Shown piece by piece: positions 1-4,794 of a stretch of 7,696 bases of DNA. The position numbers were made by a program, and so were the translations under genes. Source of the stretch: Prevotella sp. (lineage in GTDB: Bacteria; Bacteroidota; Bacteroidia; Bacteroidales; Dysgonomonadaceae); the NCBI GenBank assembly GCA_031260865.1, contig JAISKQ010000155.1, forward strand, positions 1 through 7,696, read 5' to 3'. How positions within the stretch are numbered: the stretch's first letter is position 1; every line of letters starts with the position of its first letter. The notes below the pieces were generated by a model. The model saw only the letters and a list, made by a program, of their open reading frames with translations, did no database searches and was not told where the DNA came from.

Positions 1-1613
1 CCTACGGTTTGCGTCAACGAACGATGCGAACGCAAAAAGCCTTCCTTGTCCGCGTCCAATATAGCGACAAGCGAGACTTCGGGTAAATCAAGCCCCTCAC
101 GCAGGAGATTAACGCCTACCAACACGTCGAACGTCCCTGCCCGCAAGTCGTCCATTATCTGAACACGGTCGAGCGTTTCAACATCCGAGTGGATGTAACT
201 GCACTTTATACCGTTATGAGACAGATAGGTAGTCAGTTCCTCAGCCATCCGTTTAGTCAGAGTGGTCACGAGGGTACGCTCGTTATGTTCGACACATACC
301 TGAATCTCTTCCATCAGGTCGTCTATCTGATTCAAACTCGGACGGACATCAATCGGAGGATCTAACAATCCGGTTGGGCGCACCAATTGTTCTACCACAA
401 CACCTTCCGACTTAATTAATTCATAATCGGCAGGAGTAGCGCTCACATATATTGTTTGGGGAACTAAAGATTCAAATTCTTCAAACTTCAAGGGTCTGTT
501 ATCCAAAGCGGCAGGCAAGCGGAATCCGTATTCCACCAGATTTTCCTTTCGGGAATGGTCTCCTCCATACATCGCACGTATCTGAGGGATAGTCACATGG
601 CTCTCGTCTATGACCATCAAAAAGTCATCGGGGAAAAAGTCAAGAAGACAGAAAGGACGCGTTCCGGGCTTACGATTGTCAAAGTATCGCGAATAGTTCT
701 CAATACCGGAACAATACCCCACTTCGCGAATCATTTCCAAGTCGTAAGTAACACGTTCATAAAGCCTTTTGGCTTCCAATGGTTTCCCTATCGACTGAAA
801 AAAGTCAACCTGACGCCCTAAATCAATCTGAATCTCTGTAATCGCTCTATCCATGCGGTCTTTCGTGGTCACAAAGAGATTTGCCGGATAGATACGAAAA
901 TCGTCATACCGATCTATCCTCACACCGCTCAGCGGATCAAGGCATTCGATGCTTTCTATTTCATTTCCCCAAAAGACAACGCGGACAATCGGGTCGCCAT
1001 AAGCAAGGAATACATCCACTGTATCTCCCTTTACCCTGAAATTCCCCGCTTTGGGATCAACTTCGTTGCGAGAATATAGAGCGCTAACCAAAGAACGTAG
1101 AAAAACATCGCGTACTATATTTTGCCCGACATGCAAGCTAATAGTCGAATTTTCAAAGTCTTCCGGATTTCCCATACCATACAGGCAGGATACGGAAGAA
1201 ACCACAATAACGTCGCGACGACCTGATAAAAGGGAAGTAGTTGTGGCCAGTCGCAGTTTTTCGATCTCATCATTGATTGATAAATCCTTTTCGATATACG
1301 TATTTGTAGTAGGAATATAAGCCTCCGGCTGATAATAGTCATAATATGAGACAAAATATTCTACCGCGTTATCAGGAAAAAACGATTTGAACTCACTGTA
1401 CAATTGTGCCGCCAAAGTCTTATTATGGCTCAGCACCAAAGTGGGTTTCTCAACCTGCTGAATGACATTGGCTACTGTAAAAGTCTTTCCCGAACCGGTT
1501 ACGCCCAATAGCGTCTGTGAAGGAATATGTTGTAAAATCCCTCCGGTCAATGCGGCGATCGCTTCCGGCTGATCTCCGGTGGGACTGTAATTTGAAATTA
1601 ATTTAAAATCCAT
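1..1613 (-). CDS. uvrB: UvrABC excinuclease subunit B, 3'-truncated by the window edge
   Basis: UvrB is the damage-verifying helicase-like subunit of nucleotide excision repair. It is loaded by UvrA and recruits UvrC for incision; it acts on DNA in the cytoplasm. The reading frame is open for 537 codons from ATG at 1613 to the left edge, about 80% of a usual protein of about 670 residues. Visible in order: N-terminus [19 protein letters not shown], Walker A GVTGSGKT (residues 37-44), the DNA-clamping beta-hairpin region [13 protein letters not shown] (89-101), Walker B DESH (336-339), the YVSATP motif (389-394), and helicase motifs V and VI around [12 protein letters not shown] (503-514) and [10 protein letters not shown] (528-537), where the window cuts motif VI. 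The C-terminal UVR domain that binds UvrC lies outside. The start is fixed by the conserved N-terminus. An AAAGG about 12 nt upstream may act as the ribosome-binding site. No frameshift is seen. Confidence 0.98.
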   Translation of the reverse strand, partial: MDFKLISNYSPTGDQPEAIAALTGGILQHIPSQTLLGVTGSGKTFTVANVIQQVEKPTLVLSHNKTLAAQLYSEFKSFFPDNAVEYFVSYYDYYQPEAYIPTTNTYIEKDLSINDEIEKLRLATTTSLLSGRRDVIVVSSVSCLYGMGNPEDFENSTISLHVGQNIVRDVFLRSLVSALYSRNEVDPKAGNFRVKGDTVDVFLAYGDPIVRVVFWGNEIESIECLDPLSGVRIDRYDDFRIYPANLFVTTKDRMDRAITEIQIDLGRQVDFFQSIGKPLEAKRLYERVTYDLEMIREVGYCSGIENYSRYFDNRKPGTRPFCLLDFFPDDFLMVIDESHVTIPQIRAMYGGDHSRKENLVEYGFRLPAALDNRPLKFEEFESLVPQTIYVSATPADYELIKSEGVVVEQLVRPTGLLDPPIDVRPSLNQIDDLMEEIQVCVEHNERTLVTTLTKRMAEELTTYLSHNGIKCSYIHSDVETLDRVQIMDDLRAGTFDVLVGVNLLREGLDLPEVSLVAILDADKEGFLRSHRSLTQTV

Positions 1614-1636
1614 TTTTATATGTACCTTTCGTAAAT

Positions 1637-1644
1637 CAAAGATA
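1637..1644 (-). promoter_or_regulatory. candidate -7 promoter element for uvrB
   Basis: On the minus strand this reads TATCTTTG, a full match to the Bacteroidales -7 consensus TAnnTTTG, and it sits 23 nt before the uvrB start codon. No clear TTTG -33 box is seen 19-21 bp further upstream, so only half of the promoter is supported. Confidence 0.45.
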
Positions 1645-1686
1645 ATAAGAATTTTGATGTTTCTTTTTTATATAAGTTCCTATTAA

Positions 1687-1712
1687 TCTTTTTCTATAAA
1701 AATTATCTAATA
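1687..1712 (+). repeat. direct repeat, left copy
   Basis: TCTTTTT followed by AAAATTATCTAATA. Nearly the same sequence recurs at 2032-2055 in the same orientation, with two single-base differences and a 2-nt length difference. The two copies flank a segment of about 320 bp that includes the GC-rich hairpin at 1868-1913. Confidence 0.6.
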
Positions 1713-1713
1713 G

Positions 1714-2031
1714 AAAACAGCCACGAAAAGAAATGAATAATCAGTTTTCGCCATGGTTTACCACTTACGGTTTATTGAAAGTGTTTATATGTTTGCAGTC
1801 AACTATTTGGTTTACACTTTTTGCGCGGATGGTAAGGAGTTTCGGGTCGCCGGATGTGGTGGATGAAGTGCCGGCGGGGGCGAGGCAAAAATCTCATCCC
1901 TGCGGGACTTTTTCACTCAATATAGTATATGCAATGCTTACACTTTTCCCGAAGACGAGATTATATACCAATAAAATATTTAACCTTTTATAACATGAAT
2001 TTATTTCAATATACGGATAAAAACCGTCATT
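1714..2031. other. intergenic segment with no supported gene
   Basis: An 86-codon frame opens at 1733, but its product resembles nothing I know. It is low in charge, and its middle is made of the two arms of a hairpin, so it is most likely fortuitous. The segment has an AT-rich background with one GC-rich patch (about 1825-1908). A TATGTTTG at 1788-1795 matches the -7 consensus on the plus strand, and the terminator-like hairpin lies about 75-115 nt downstream of it. A short untranslated transcript is therefore possible but unproven. Confidence 0.5.
1868..1913 (+). terminator. GC-rich stem-loop followed by T-run, terminator-like on plus strand
   Basis: The left arm 1868-1884 (GTGCCGGCGGGGGCGAG) pairs with 1893-1908 (CTCATCCCTGCGGGAC). 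There are two mismatches, two G-T pairs and one bulge across about 16 positions. The loop is GCAAAAAT, and TTTTT follows directly at 1909-1913. This is the form of a Rho-independent terminator on the plus strand. What it would terminate is unclear, since uvrB runs the other way and no plus-strand gene lies upstream in view. It could instead be a palindromic intergenic repeat. Confidence 0.6.
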
Positions 2032-2055
2032 TCTTTTTTACAAAATTATCTAATA
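2032..2055 (+). repeat. direct repeat, right copy
   Basis: TCTTTTTTACAAAATTATCT followed by AATA. It is the partner of the copy at 1687-1712. A weak 4-bp stem (ACGG/CCGT, 2013-2027) lies just before its T-run, so this copy could also act as a poor terminator. Confidence 0.55.
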
Positions 2056-2145
2056 TATGAGTTGGAAGTTTTGAGTTGTAAGTAATAAGTATAGAGTTAC
2101 AAGAGTTCTATTTTACTAGCTTGCAAGTTTACAAGAAGAATGACA

Positions 2146-2188
2146 CAAAGCGATGCTGACTGAAACTGTTACTTTTGTCACCTTTTTA
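2146..2188 (+). repeat. TGTTACTTTTGTCACC element, copy 1 with 43-nt perfect extension
   Basis: The core is TGTTACTTT-TGTCACCTTT, two tandem variants of a 9-mer. It is preceded by CAAAGCGATGCTGACTGAAA. The whole 43 nt are identical to 3465-3507, about 1.3 kb away in the same orientation. Confidence 0.85.
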
Positions 2189-2250
2189 GAACAAAAGTCC
2201 ATCAATCACTTGGGGAAGAGGAGTTTCGGATGGCAGTATTGACTAAAGAG

Positions 2251-2457
2251 GCTCTCATTAGAGAGCACACCTACTTAGGCAGTACGCTCAGCGTACTGTA
2301 CAAAAACGCTCAGCCCCTAACCTCTGCTCTCATTAGAGAGCAAACCTTTTTAGAAGAACAAGTTTGCCTGCGATGCAGGCAAGGGATAGAGGATGTTGAT
2401 ACCCTTTTACAGTACGCTGAGCGTACTGCCTATACAGATAAGCTCTCTAAAGAGAGC
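2251..2457. repeat. inverted repeat pair with nested perfect palindromes
   Basis: A 25-nt sequence at 2276-2300 (from TAGGCAGTACGCTCAGCG) is the exact reverse complement of 2408-2432. The arms are themselves near-perfect palindromes: CAGTACGCT-C-AGCGTACTG at 2280-2298 and CAGTACGCT-G-AGCGTACTG at 2410-2428. The similarity extends outward with mismatches to 16-nt palindromes at both ends, GCTCTCATTAGAGAGC (2251-2266) and GCTCTCTAAAGAGAGC (2442-2457). A second exact GCTCTCATTAGAGAGC lies inside at 2326-2341. Each arm can therefore fold alone as two hairpins, or the two arms can pair with each other around a 107-nt interior. A protein-binding array, a cruciform, an invertible segment or a non-autonomous mobile repeat are all possible. 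The sequence shows only the symmetry. Confidence 0.85.
2364..2382. repeat. perfect palindrome with GAT turn
   Basis: TTGCCTGC-GAT-GCAGGCAA: an 8-bp perfect stem with a 3-nt loop. It lies inside the interior of the inverted repeat at 2251-2457. It has the same layout as the palindromes at 2828-2842 and 3244-3258. Confidence 0.8.
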
Positions 2458-2527
2458 AAGCACCCTCTGGGAAATAGCTCTACGGTCAATCAGCCTAAAG
2501 GAAGCAGAAAAAAATGCAGCAAAGCGG

Positions 2528-2561
2528 TGTTACCTAGAAACTGTTACTTTTGTCACCTTTT
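2528..2561 (+). repeat. TGTTACTTTTGTCACC element, copy 2 with upstream TGTTACC
   Basis: The core is at 2541-2561. An extra TGTTACC at 2528-2534 begins exactly 14 nt before the core TGTTAC. The same 14-nt offset is seen at copies 3 and 8. It is preceded by AGCAAAGCGG, akin to the leader of copies 1 and 6. Confidence 0.8.
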
Positions 2562-2621
2562 AAGTTTTAAGAGCCCATTGGTCAATTTAACGCGTCGTCG
2601 AGGTCTTGTCGTGCGTCAGCC

Positions 2622-2781
2622 AACGCCGTTTACTTCATGGACGGGGCACCCGCAGGGCGAAAAAGGCGTAAAACGAAAACGTGTTTGAGCTTTTCCGCCG
2701 ATTCGTGTTTAGCAAAGTATAGAGCGAGTTTTTTCGTTTAGCCTTTAAGCCCGTGGCGGGTCGTCCTATGAAGTGGGCGTT
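2622..2781. other. long imperfect stem-loop, candidate structured RNA or miniature element
   Basis: Two arms of about 60 nt, 2622-2680 and 2728-2781, pair along nearly their whole length around a loop of about 47 nt. Pairs read directly include 2622-2627 with 2776-2781 (AACGCC/GGCGTT), 2632-2638 with 2768-2774 (ACTTCAT/ATGAAGT), 2639-2642 with 2763-2766, and 2648-2653 with 2756-2761 (ACCCGC/GCGGGT). They continue with 2655-2658 with 2749-2752 (GGGC/GCCC), 2662-2667 with 2741-2746 (AAAGGC/GCCTTT), 2669-2672 with 2737-2740, and 2674-2679 with 2731-2736. That is about 43 pairs, interrupted by small bulges and internal loops. It is GC-richer than its surroundings. Open frames cross it on both strands, but their proteins are basic and low-complexity. 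Transcription, and the strand if any, are unknown. Confidence 0.7.
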
Positions 2782-2790
2782 AAAGCGTTT

Positions 2791-2827
2791 TTGCTTCCTT
2801 TTGCGGCTTTGGGCAAAAGGAAGGCAA
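2791..2827. repeat. strong hairpin adjacent to the long stem-loop
   Basis: CTTCCTTTTGC (2794-2804) pairs perfectly with GCAAAAGGAAG (2813-2823) over 11 bp, with loop GGCTTTGG. Allowing bulges, TTGC (2791-2794) can also pair with GCAA (2824-2827), an alternative that extends the stem. There is no T-run after it on either strand, so it is not a classic terminator. It may be part of the same unit as 2622-2781. Confidence 0.75.
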
Positions 2828-2842
2828 GCAATCTGTGATTGC
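2828..2842. repeat. perfect palindrome with TGT turn
   Basis: GCAATC-TGT-GATTGC: a 6-bp perfect stem with a 3-nt loop. It starts directly after the hairpin at 2791-2827 and is the third consecutive fold-back unit in this 220-bp stretch. Confidence 0.7.
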
Positions 2843-2869
2843 GCGCGGTAAAAATCGCCGACAAGAAAA

Positions 2870-2898
2870 GAACAAACGCTGTTTGAAAGACAGGACTT
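2870..2898 (+). repeat. 29-nt direct repeat, copy 1
   Basis: It begins GAACAAACGCTGTTTGAAAG. It matches 3311-3339 in the same orientation with three substitutions over 29 nt. In both places it lies just downstream of GC-rich palindromic material, which suggests that a longer composite unit was duplicated. Confidence 0.75.
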
Positions 2899-2945
2899 AT
2901 ACATAAAGTATTGCTTTTCAGGCAACATATTGAGGGATTGTTATT

Positions 2946-2980
2946 AACCGCAGGTCGTCACTTCGTTGTGACCTACGGTT
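2946..2980. repeat. hairpin with ACGGTT end
   Basis: AACCGCAGGTC (2946-2956) pairs with GACCTACGGTT (2970-2980), 10 of 11 positions. The end sequence TACGGTTATGAA (2974-2985) is the exact inverted copy of TTCATAACCGTA at 3263-3274, linking this hairpin to the one at 3269-3298. Confidence 0.7.
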
Positions 2981-3038
2981 ATGAAAATAAGACTTTTCAA
3001 GTCATGAATTATGAATAAAGAAAATTGGCGCGAAGCAG

Positions 3039-3073
3039 TGTTACCTGAAAAGTGTTACTTTTGTCACCTTTTT
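3039..3073 (+). repeat. TGTTACTTTTGTCACC element, copy 3 with upstream TGTTACC
   Basis: TGTTACC at 3039-3045, and core at 3053-3073, again offset by 14 nt. It is preceded by GCGAAGCAG, a variant of the AGCAAAGCGG leader of copy 2. Confidence 0.8.
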
Positions 3074-3082
3074 GAGTTATGA

Positions 3083-3160
3083 GTAGTAAGTAATGAGTTC
3101 ACAAGAGTTCCAGCAAGTTAGTAAACTTGTAAACTTGAACTCTAGTAAACTACTTACTAC
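3083..3160. repeat. AT-rich imperfect inverted repeat
   Basis: GTAGTAAGTA (3083-3092) pairs with TACTTACTAC (3151-3160), and AGAGTTC (3104-3110) pairs with GAACTCT (3137-3143). The interior AGTAAACTTGTAAACTT is partly self-complementary. The fold joins element copy 3 directly to copy 4. The right arm recurs as a direct copy at 3680-3709. Confidence 0.7.
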
Positions 3161-3181
3161 TATTACTTTTGTCACCTTTTT
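3160..3181 (+). repeat. TGTTACTTTTGTCACC element, copy 4 (TATTAC variant)
   Basis: The core reads TATTACTTTTGTCACC and is followed by a T-run. It abuts the right arm of the 3083-3160 inverted repeat. Confidence 0.8.
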
Positions 3182-3243
3182 ATACAAATTAGCTGGTAAT
3201 TCATTAACTAATAGTTGTTAGTTACTCATTGAAGACTGAAATC

Positions 3244-3258
3244 TTGCCCGAAGGGCAA
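3244..3258. repeat. perfect palindrome with GAA turn
   Basis: TTGCCC-GAA-GGGCAA: a 6-bp perfect stem with a 3-nt loop. It begins with TTGCC like the palindrome at 2364-2382. Confidence 0.75.
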
Positions 3259-3268
3259 CATCTTCATA

Positions 3269-3298
3269 ACCGTATGCAAGCGAAGCGCGGCTTACGGT
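3269..3298. repeat. hairpin with ACCGTA/TACGGT ends
   Basis: ACCGTA (3269-3274) pairs with TACGGT (3293-3298), with further GC (3276-3277) and GC (3290-3291) pairs inside. It shares its outer sequence, inverted, with the hairpin at 2946-2980. Confidence 0.6.
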
Positions 3299-3310
3299 GA
3301 CTGAAATAAA

Positions 3311-3339
3311 GAACCAACGCTGTCTGAAAGAAAGGACTT
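3311..3339 (+). repeat. 29-nt direct repeat, copy 2
   Basis: It begins GAACCAACGCTGTCTGAAAG. It is the partner of 2870-2898 and is followed within 8 nt by element copy 5. Confidence 0.75.
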
Positions 3340-3346
3340 CTGAAAA

Positions 3347-3380
3347 CTGTTACTTTTGTTACGTTTGTTACTTTTTTTTA
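3347..3380 (+). repeat. TGTTAC element, copy 5 with three 9-mer units
   Basis: It reads as TGTTACTTT, TGTTACGTT, TGTTACTTT in tandem followed by a T-run. One more 9-mer than the other copies shows that the element is an iterated short unit that can vary in copy number. Confidence 0.8.
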
Positions 3381-3464
3381 TAATAAACCATTCGAGACGC
3401 AAAGCGATGATTGAAAAGGTCTTTGATATATTGAAATAGTTACGAGAAAGAATGAGGAATGCTG

Positions 3465-3507
3465 CAAAGCGATGCTGACTGAAACTGTTACTTTTGTCAC
3501 CTTTTTA
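3465..3507 (+). repeat. TGTTACTTTTGTCACC element, copy 6, identical to copy 1 over 43 nt
   Basis: It is identical to 2146-2188, including the CAAAGCGATGCTGACTGAAA leader. The perfect identity suggests recent duplication, gene conversion or selection. Confidence 0.85.
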
Positions 3508-3640
3508 AGTTTTGAGTGTACAAGTGTACTAGTTTACAAGAGTTCTAACAAGCTGGTAAACGAAAAAAAGTTACAAGTTACGAGTTACAAGGCAATGAGA
3601 GAATAGACTAAAAAAGAGACAGAGAAAGCAGATAGAAAAA

Positions 3641-3662
3641 CTGTTACTTTTGTCACCTTTTT
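3641..3662 (+). repeat. TGTTACTTTTGTCACC element, copy 7
   Basis: It has the core with flanking T-run but lacks the AAGCG-type leader of the longer copies. It is preceded by the A-rich stretch GATAGAAAAA. Confidence 0.8.
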
Positions 3663-3679
3663 AGAACTCTAGTAAATTT

Positions 3680-3709
3680 GAACTTTAGTAAACTACTTAC
3701 TACTGTTAC
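3680..3709 (+). repeat. direct copy of the 3137-3166 arm
   Basis: It begins GAACTTTAGTAAACTACTTA. It matches 3137-3166 at 28 of 30 positions in the same orientation, and in both places it leads into a TGTTAC element. Confidence 0.75.
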
Positions 3710-3741
3710 CCGAAAAGTGTTACGTTTGTTACTTTTTTTTT
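3704..3741 (+). repeat. TGTTAC element, copy 8 with upstream TGTTACC
   Basis: TGTTACC at 3704-3710, then TGTTACGTT-TGTTACTTT from 3718, followed by a T-run. The spacing between the first two TGTTAC is 14 nt, as in copies 2 and 3. It is the last copy before the esterase gene. Confidence 0.8.
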
Positions 3742-3790
3742 AAAATCAGCTATTCGCTTTTGTCGCTTCGCATTGCTAAAGGCTAAAGGC

Positions 3791-3820
3791 TTTACTGTTC
3801 GCTGAAAAGTATTATCTTTA
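3791..3820 (+). promoter_or_regulatory. candidate promoter of the esterase gene
   Basis: TATCTTTA at 3813-3820 matches the -7 consensus TAnnTTTG except for the last base. TTTA at 3791-3794 is a near match to the -33 TTTG, with an 18-nt spacer. Transcription from here would give a leader of about 120 nt containing the hairpin at 3861-3908. Confidence 0.35.
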
Positions 3821-3860
3821 TGTGTCTTAAATTTAAAATCAGAGTATAATATGAAACGAA

Positions 3861-3908
3861 GCATGATTTTTGTCAAATCACCAAAGTCCATGATAATAAA
3901 AATCATGC
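3861..3908 (+). promoter_or_regulatory. 11-bp perfect inverted repeat in the esterase leader
   Basis: GCATGATTTTT (3861-3871) is the exact reverse complement of AAAAATCATGC (3898-3908), with a 26-nt interior, ending 38 nt before the start codon. It could be an operator for a dimeric regulator or a leader hairpin. No T-run follows, so it is not a terminator. Confidence 0.55.
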
Positions 3909-3946
3909 GAGTTCCATATGGCAACTAAAATCAAAATTATTATCAT

Positions 3947-4768
3947 ATGAAAAAGCTAAGCGTTTTTTTTCTGTTCATAGTATTTACATTCACTTCTGCA
4001 CAAGCTCAGGAAGTAGATACAATCGAGGTTTTCAGTCCAAAGATGAACCGTAGTATTAAGAATGTGGTTATACTTCCTGACGGATATGATAAGTCGAAAG
4101 AGACGAAATATCCGGTACTCTATCTATTACATGGATATGGCGCGCGTTATGACACATGGGTAAAATCGGTCAAGAAGAGCTTACCGCAGGAAGCGACAAA
4201 ATGGAAGATGATAGTCGTTTGCCCCGATGGACAGAATAGCTGGTATTGGGATAGCCCTGTTGACCCTTCATTCCAGTTTGAGACTTATGTAAGTTCGGAA
4301 TTGGTAAGTTATATTGATAAGAATTACAATACTGTCGCTTCCCCTAAAGGACGGGCGGTGACAGGTCTTAGTATGGGCGGTCACGGCGGTTTGTGGTTAG
4401 GAATTAATCATCCCGATGTTTTCGGCGCGTGCGGTTCGATGAGCGGAGGAGTGGATATTCGCCCTTTTCCAAACAACTGGGATATGAAAAAGAGGTTGGG
4501 CGCGTATAAAGATAATACTGAAATATGGAATAAGCATACCGTTATAACTCAATTGGATAGAATAGAACCGGGGACATTAGCTATCATATTTGATTGCGGA
4601 AAGGATGACTTTTTCTATCAGGTGAATGAAGAACTGCATAAGGAAATGCTGTACCGGAATATTCCGCATGATTACGTTAGCAGACCGGGCGCGCATACCA
4701 ATGAGTACTGGAATAATTCGATTGATTATCAAATGTTGTTCTTTTCTAAGTTTTTCTATCAAAAATAG
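3947..4768 (+). CDS. secreted alpha/beta-hydrolase esterase (esterase D / feruloyl-esterase-like)
   Basis: A 273-residue protein of the Esterase family (PF00756: esterase D, feruloyl and acetyl-xylan esterase-like enzymes), which cleaves ester bonds, often acyl groups on plant polysaccharides. Residues 1-20 form a signal peptide (KK, hydrophobic core, AQA before Q21) with no lipobox Cys, so export to the periplasm or beyond by signal peptidase I is expected. The oxyanion-hole motif LLHGYG lies at 60-65. The nucleophile elbow GLSMGG has Ser142. CGKDDFF gives the likely acid Asp221, and RPGAH gives the likely catalytic His250, so the triad looks complete. Length fits a single catalytic domain with no carbohydrate-binding module. 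The natural substrate cannot be read from the sequence, and no polysaccharide-utilisation genes lie beside it. The response regulator gene follows after 26 nt. Confidence 0.9.
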   Translation: MKKLSVFFLFIVFTFTSAQAQEVDTIEVFSPKMNRSIKNVVILPDGYDKSKETKYPVLYLLHGYGARYDTWVKSVKKSLPQEATKWKMIVVCPDGQNSWYWDSPVDPSFQFETYVSSELVSYIDKNYNTVASPKGRAVTGLSMGGHGGLWLGINHPDVFGACGSMSGGVDIRPFPNNWDMKKRLGAYKDNTEIWNKHTVITQLDRIEPGTLAIIFDCGKDDFFYQVNEELHKEMLYRNIPHDYVSRPGAHTNEYWNNSIDYQMLFFSKFFYQK

Positions 4769-4769
4769 C

Positions 4770-4777
4770 TATATTTG
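4770..4777 (+). promoter_or_regulatory. possible -7 element before the regulator gene
   Basis: TATATTTG matches TAnnTTTG exactly, starting 2 nt after the esterase stop codon and ending 17 nt before the next start codon. No -33 TTTG is seen at the right distance, and the leader would be very short. Cotranscription with the esterase is equally possible. Confidence 0.3.
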
Positions 4778-4794
4778 CTTTCTAAAACAGGCAA

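Larger units (their letters stand above)
2058..3745. repeat. repeat- and palindrome-rich intergenic block, no gene supported
   Basis: About 1.7 kb contains no open frame with a recognisable product. The longest frames, 2230-2688 plus and 2635-2928 minus, run through palindromes and hairpin arms and are best read as accidental. The block mixes three kinds of material: an iterated TGTTACTTTTGTCACC element in eight same-strand copies; AT-rich strings built from AGTAAGTA, ACAAGAGTTC and AGTAAACTT words in both orientations; and GC-richer palindromic units between about 2250 and 3300. Such blocks suggest long-term accumulation of short interspersed repeats between uvrB and the esterase. The individual elements are listed separately. 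Confidence 0.75.

Noticed and set aside
1733..1993. 86-codon plus-strand open frame
   Set aside because: The centre is the two arms and loop of a terminator-like hairpin. There is no family resemblance and no ribosome-binding site.
2251..2457. Insertion sequence or integron attC site
   Set aside because: There is no transposase or integrase frame between or near the inverted repeats, no target-site duplication was recognised, and the expected attC core sequences are not seen.
2230..2688. 152-codon plus-strand open frame
   Set aside because: It runs through the nested palindromes, a TGTTAC element (giving CYFCHLL) and the left arm of the long hairpin. The product has no recognisable domain and reads as translated repeat.
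2791..2827. Rho-independent terminator
   Set aside because: The stem is strong, but no T-run follows on either strand and no gene ends nearby.
2635..2928. 97-codon minus-strand open frame, basic protein
   Set aside because: It covers the long stem-loop and adjacent hairpins. The composition (runs of K, R, S, N, F) is that of a translated structured repeat. No start signal was seen. It may well be annotated as hypothetical in some genomes.
2146..3741. CRISPR array
   Set aside because: Repeats are short, varied and irregularly spaced (about 75-510 nt), the intervals contain other repeats rather than unique spacers, and no cas gene is present.
3706..3924. 72-codon minus-strand open frame
   Set aside because: Its C-terminus (KKVTNVTLFG) is a translated TGTTAC element, and the rest is AT-rich leader sequence of the esterase.
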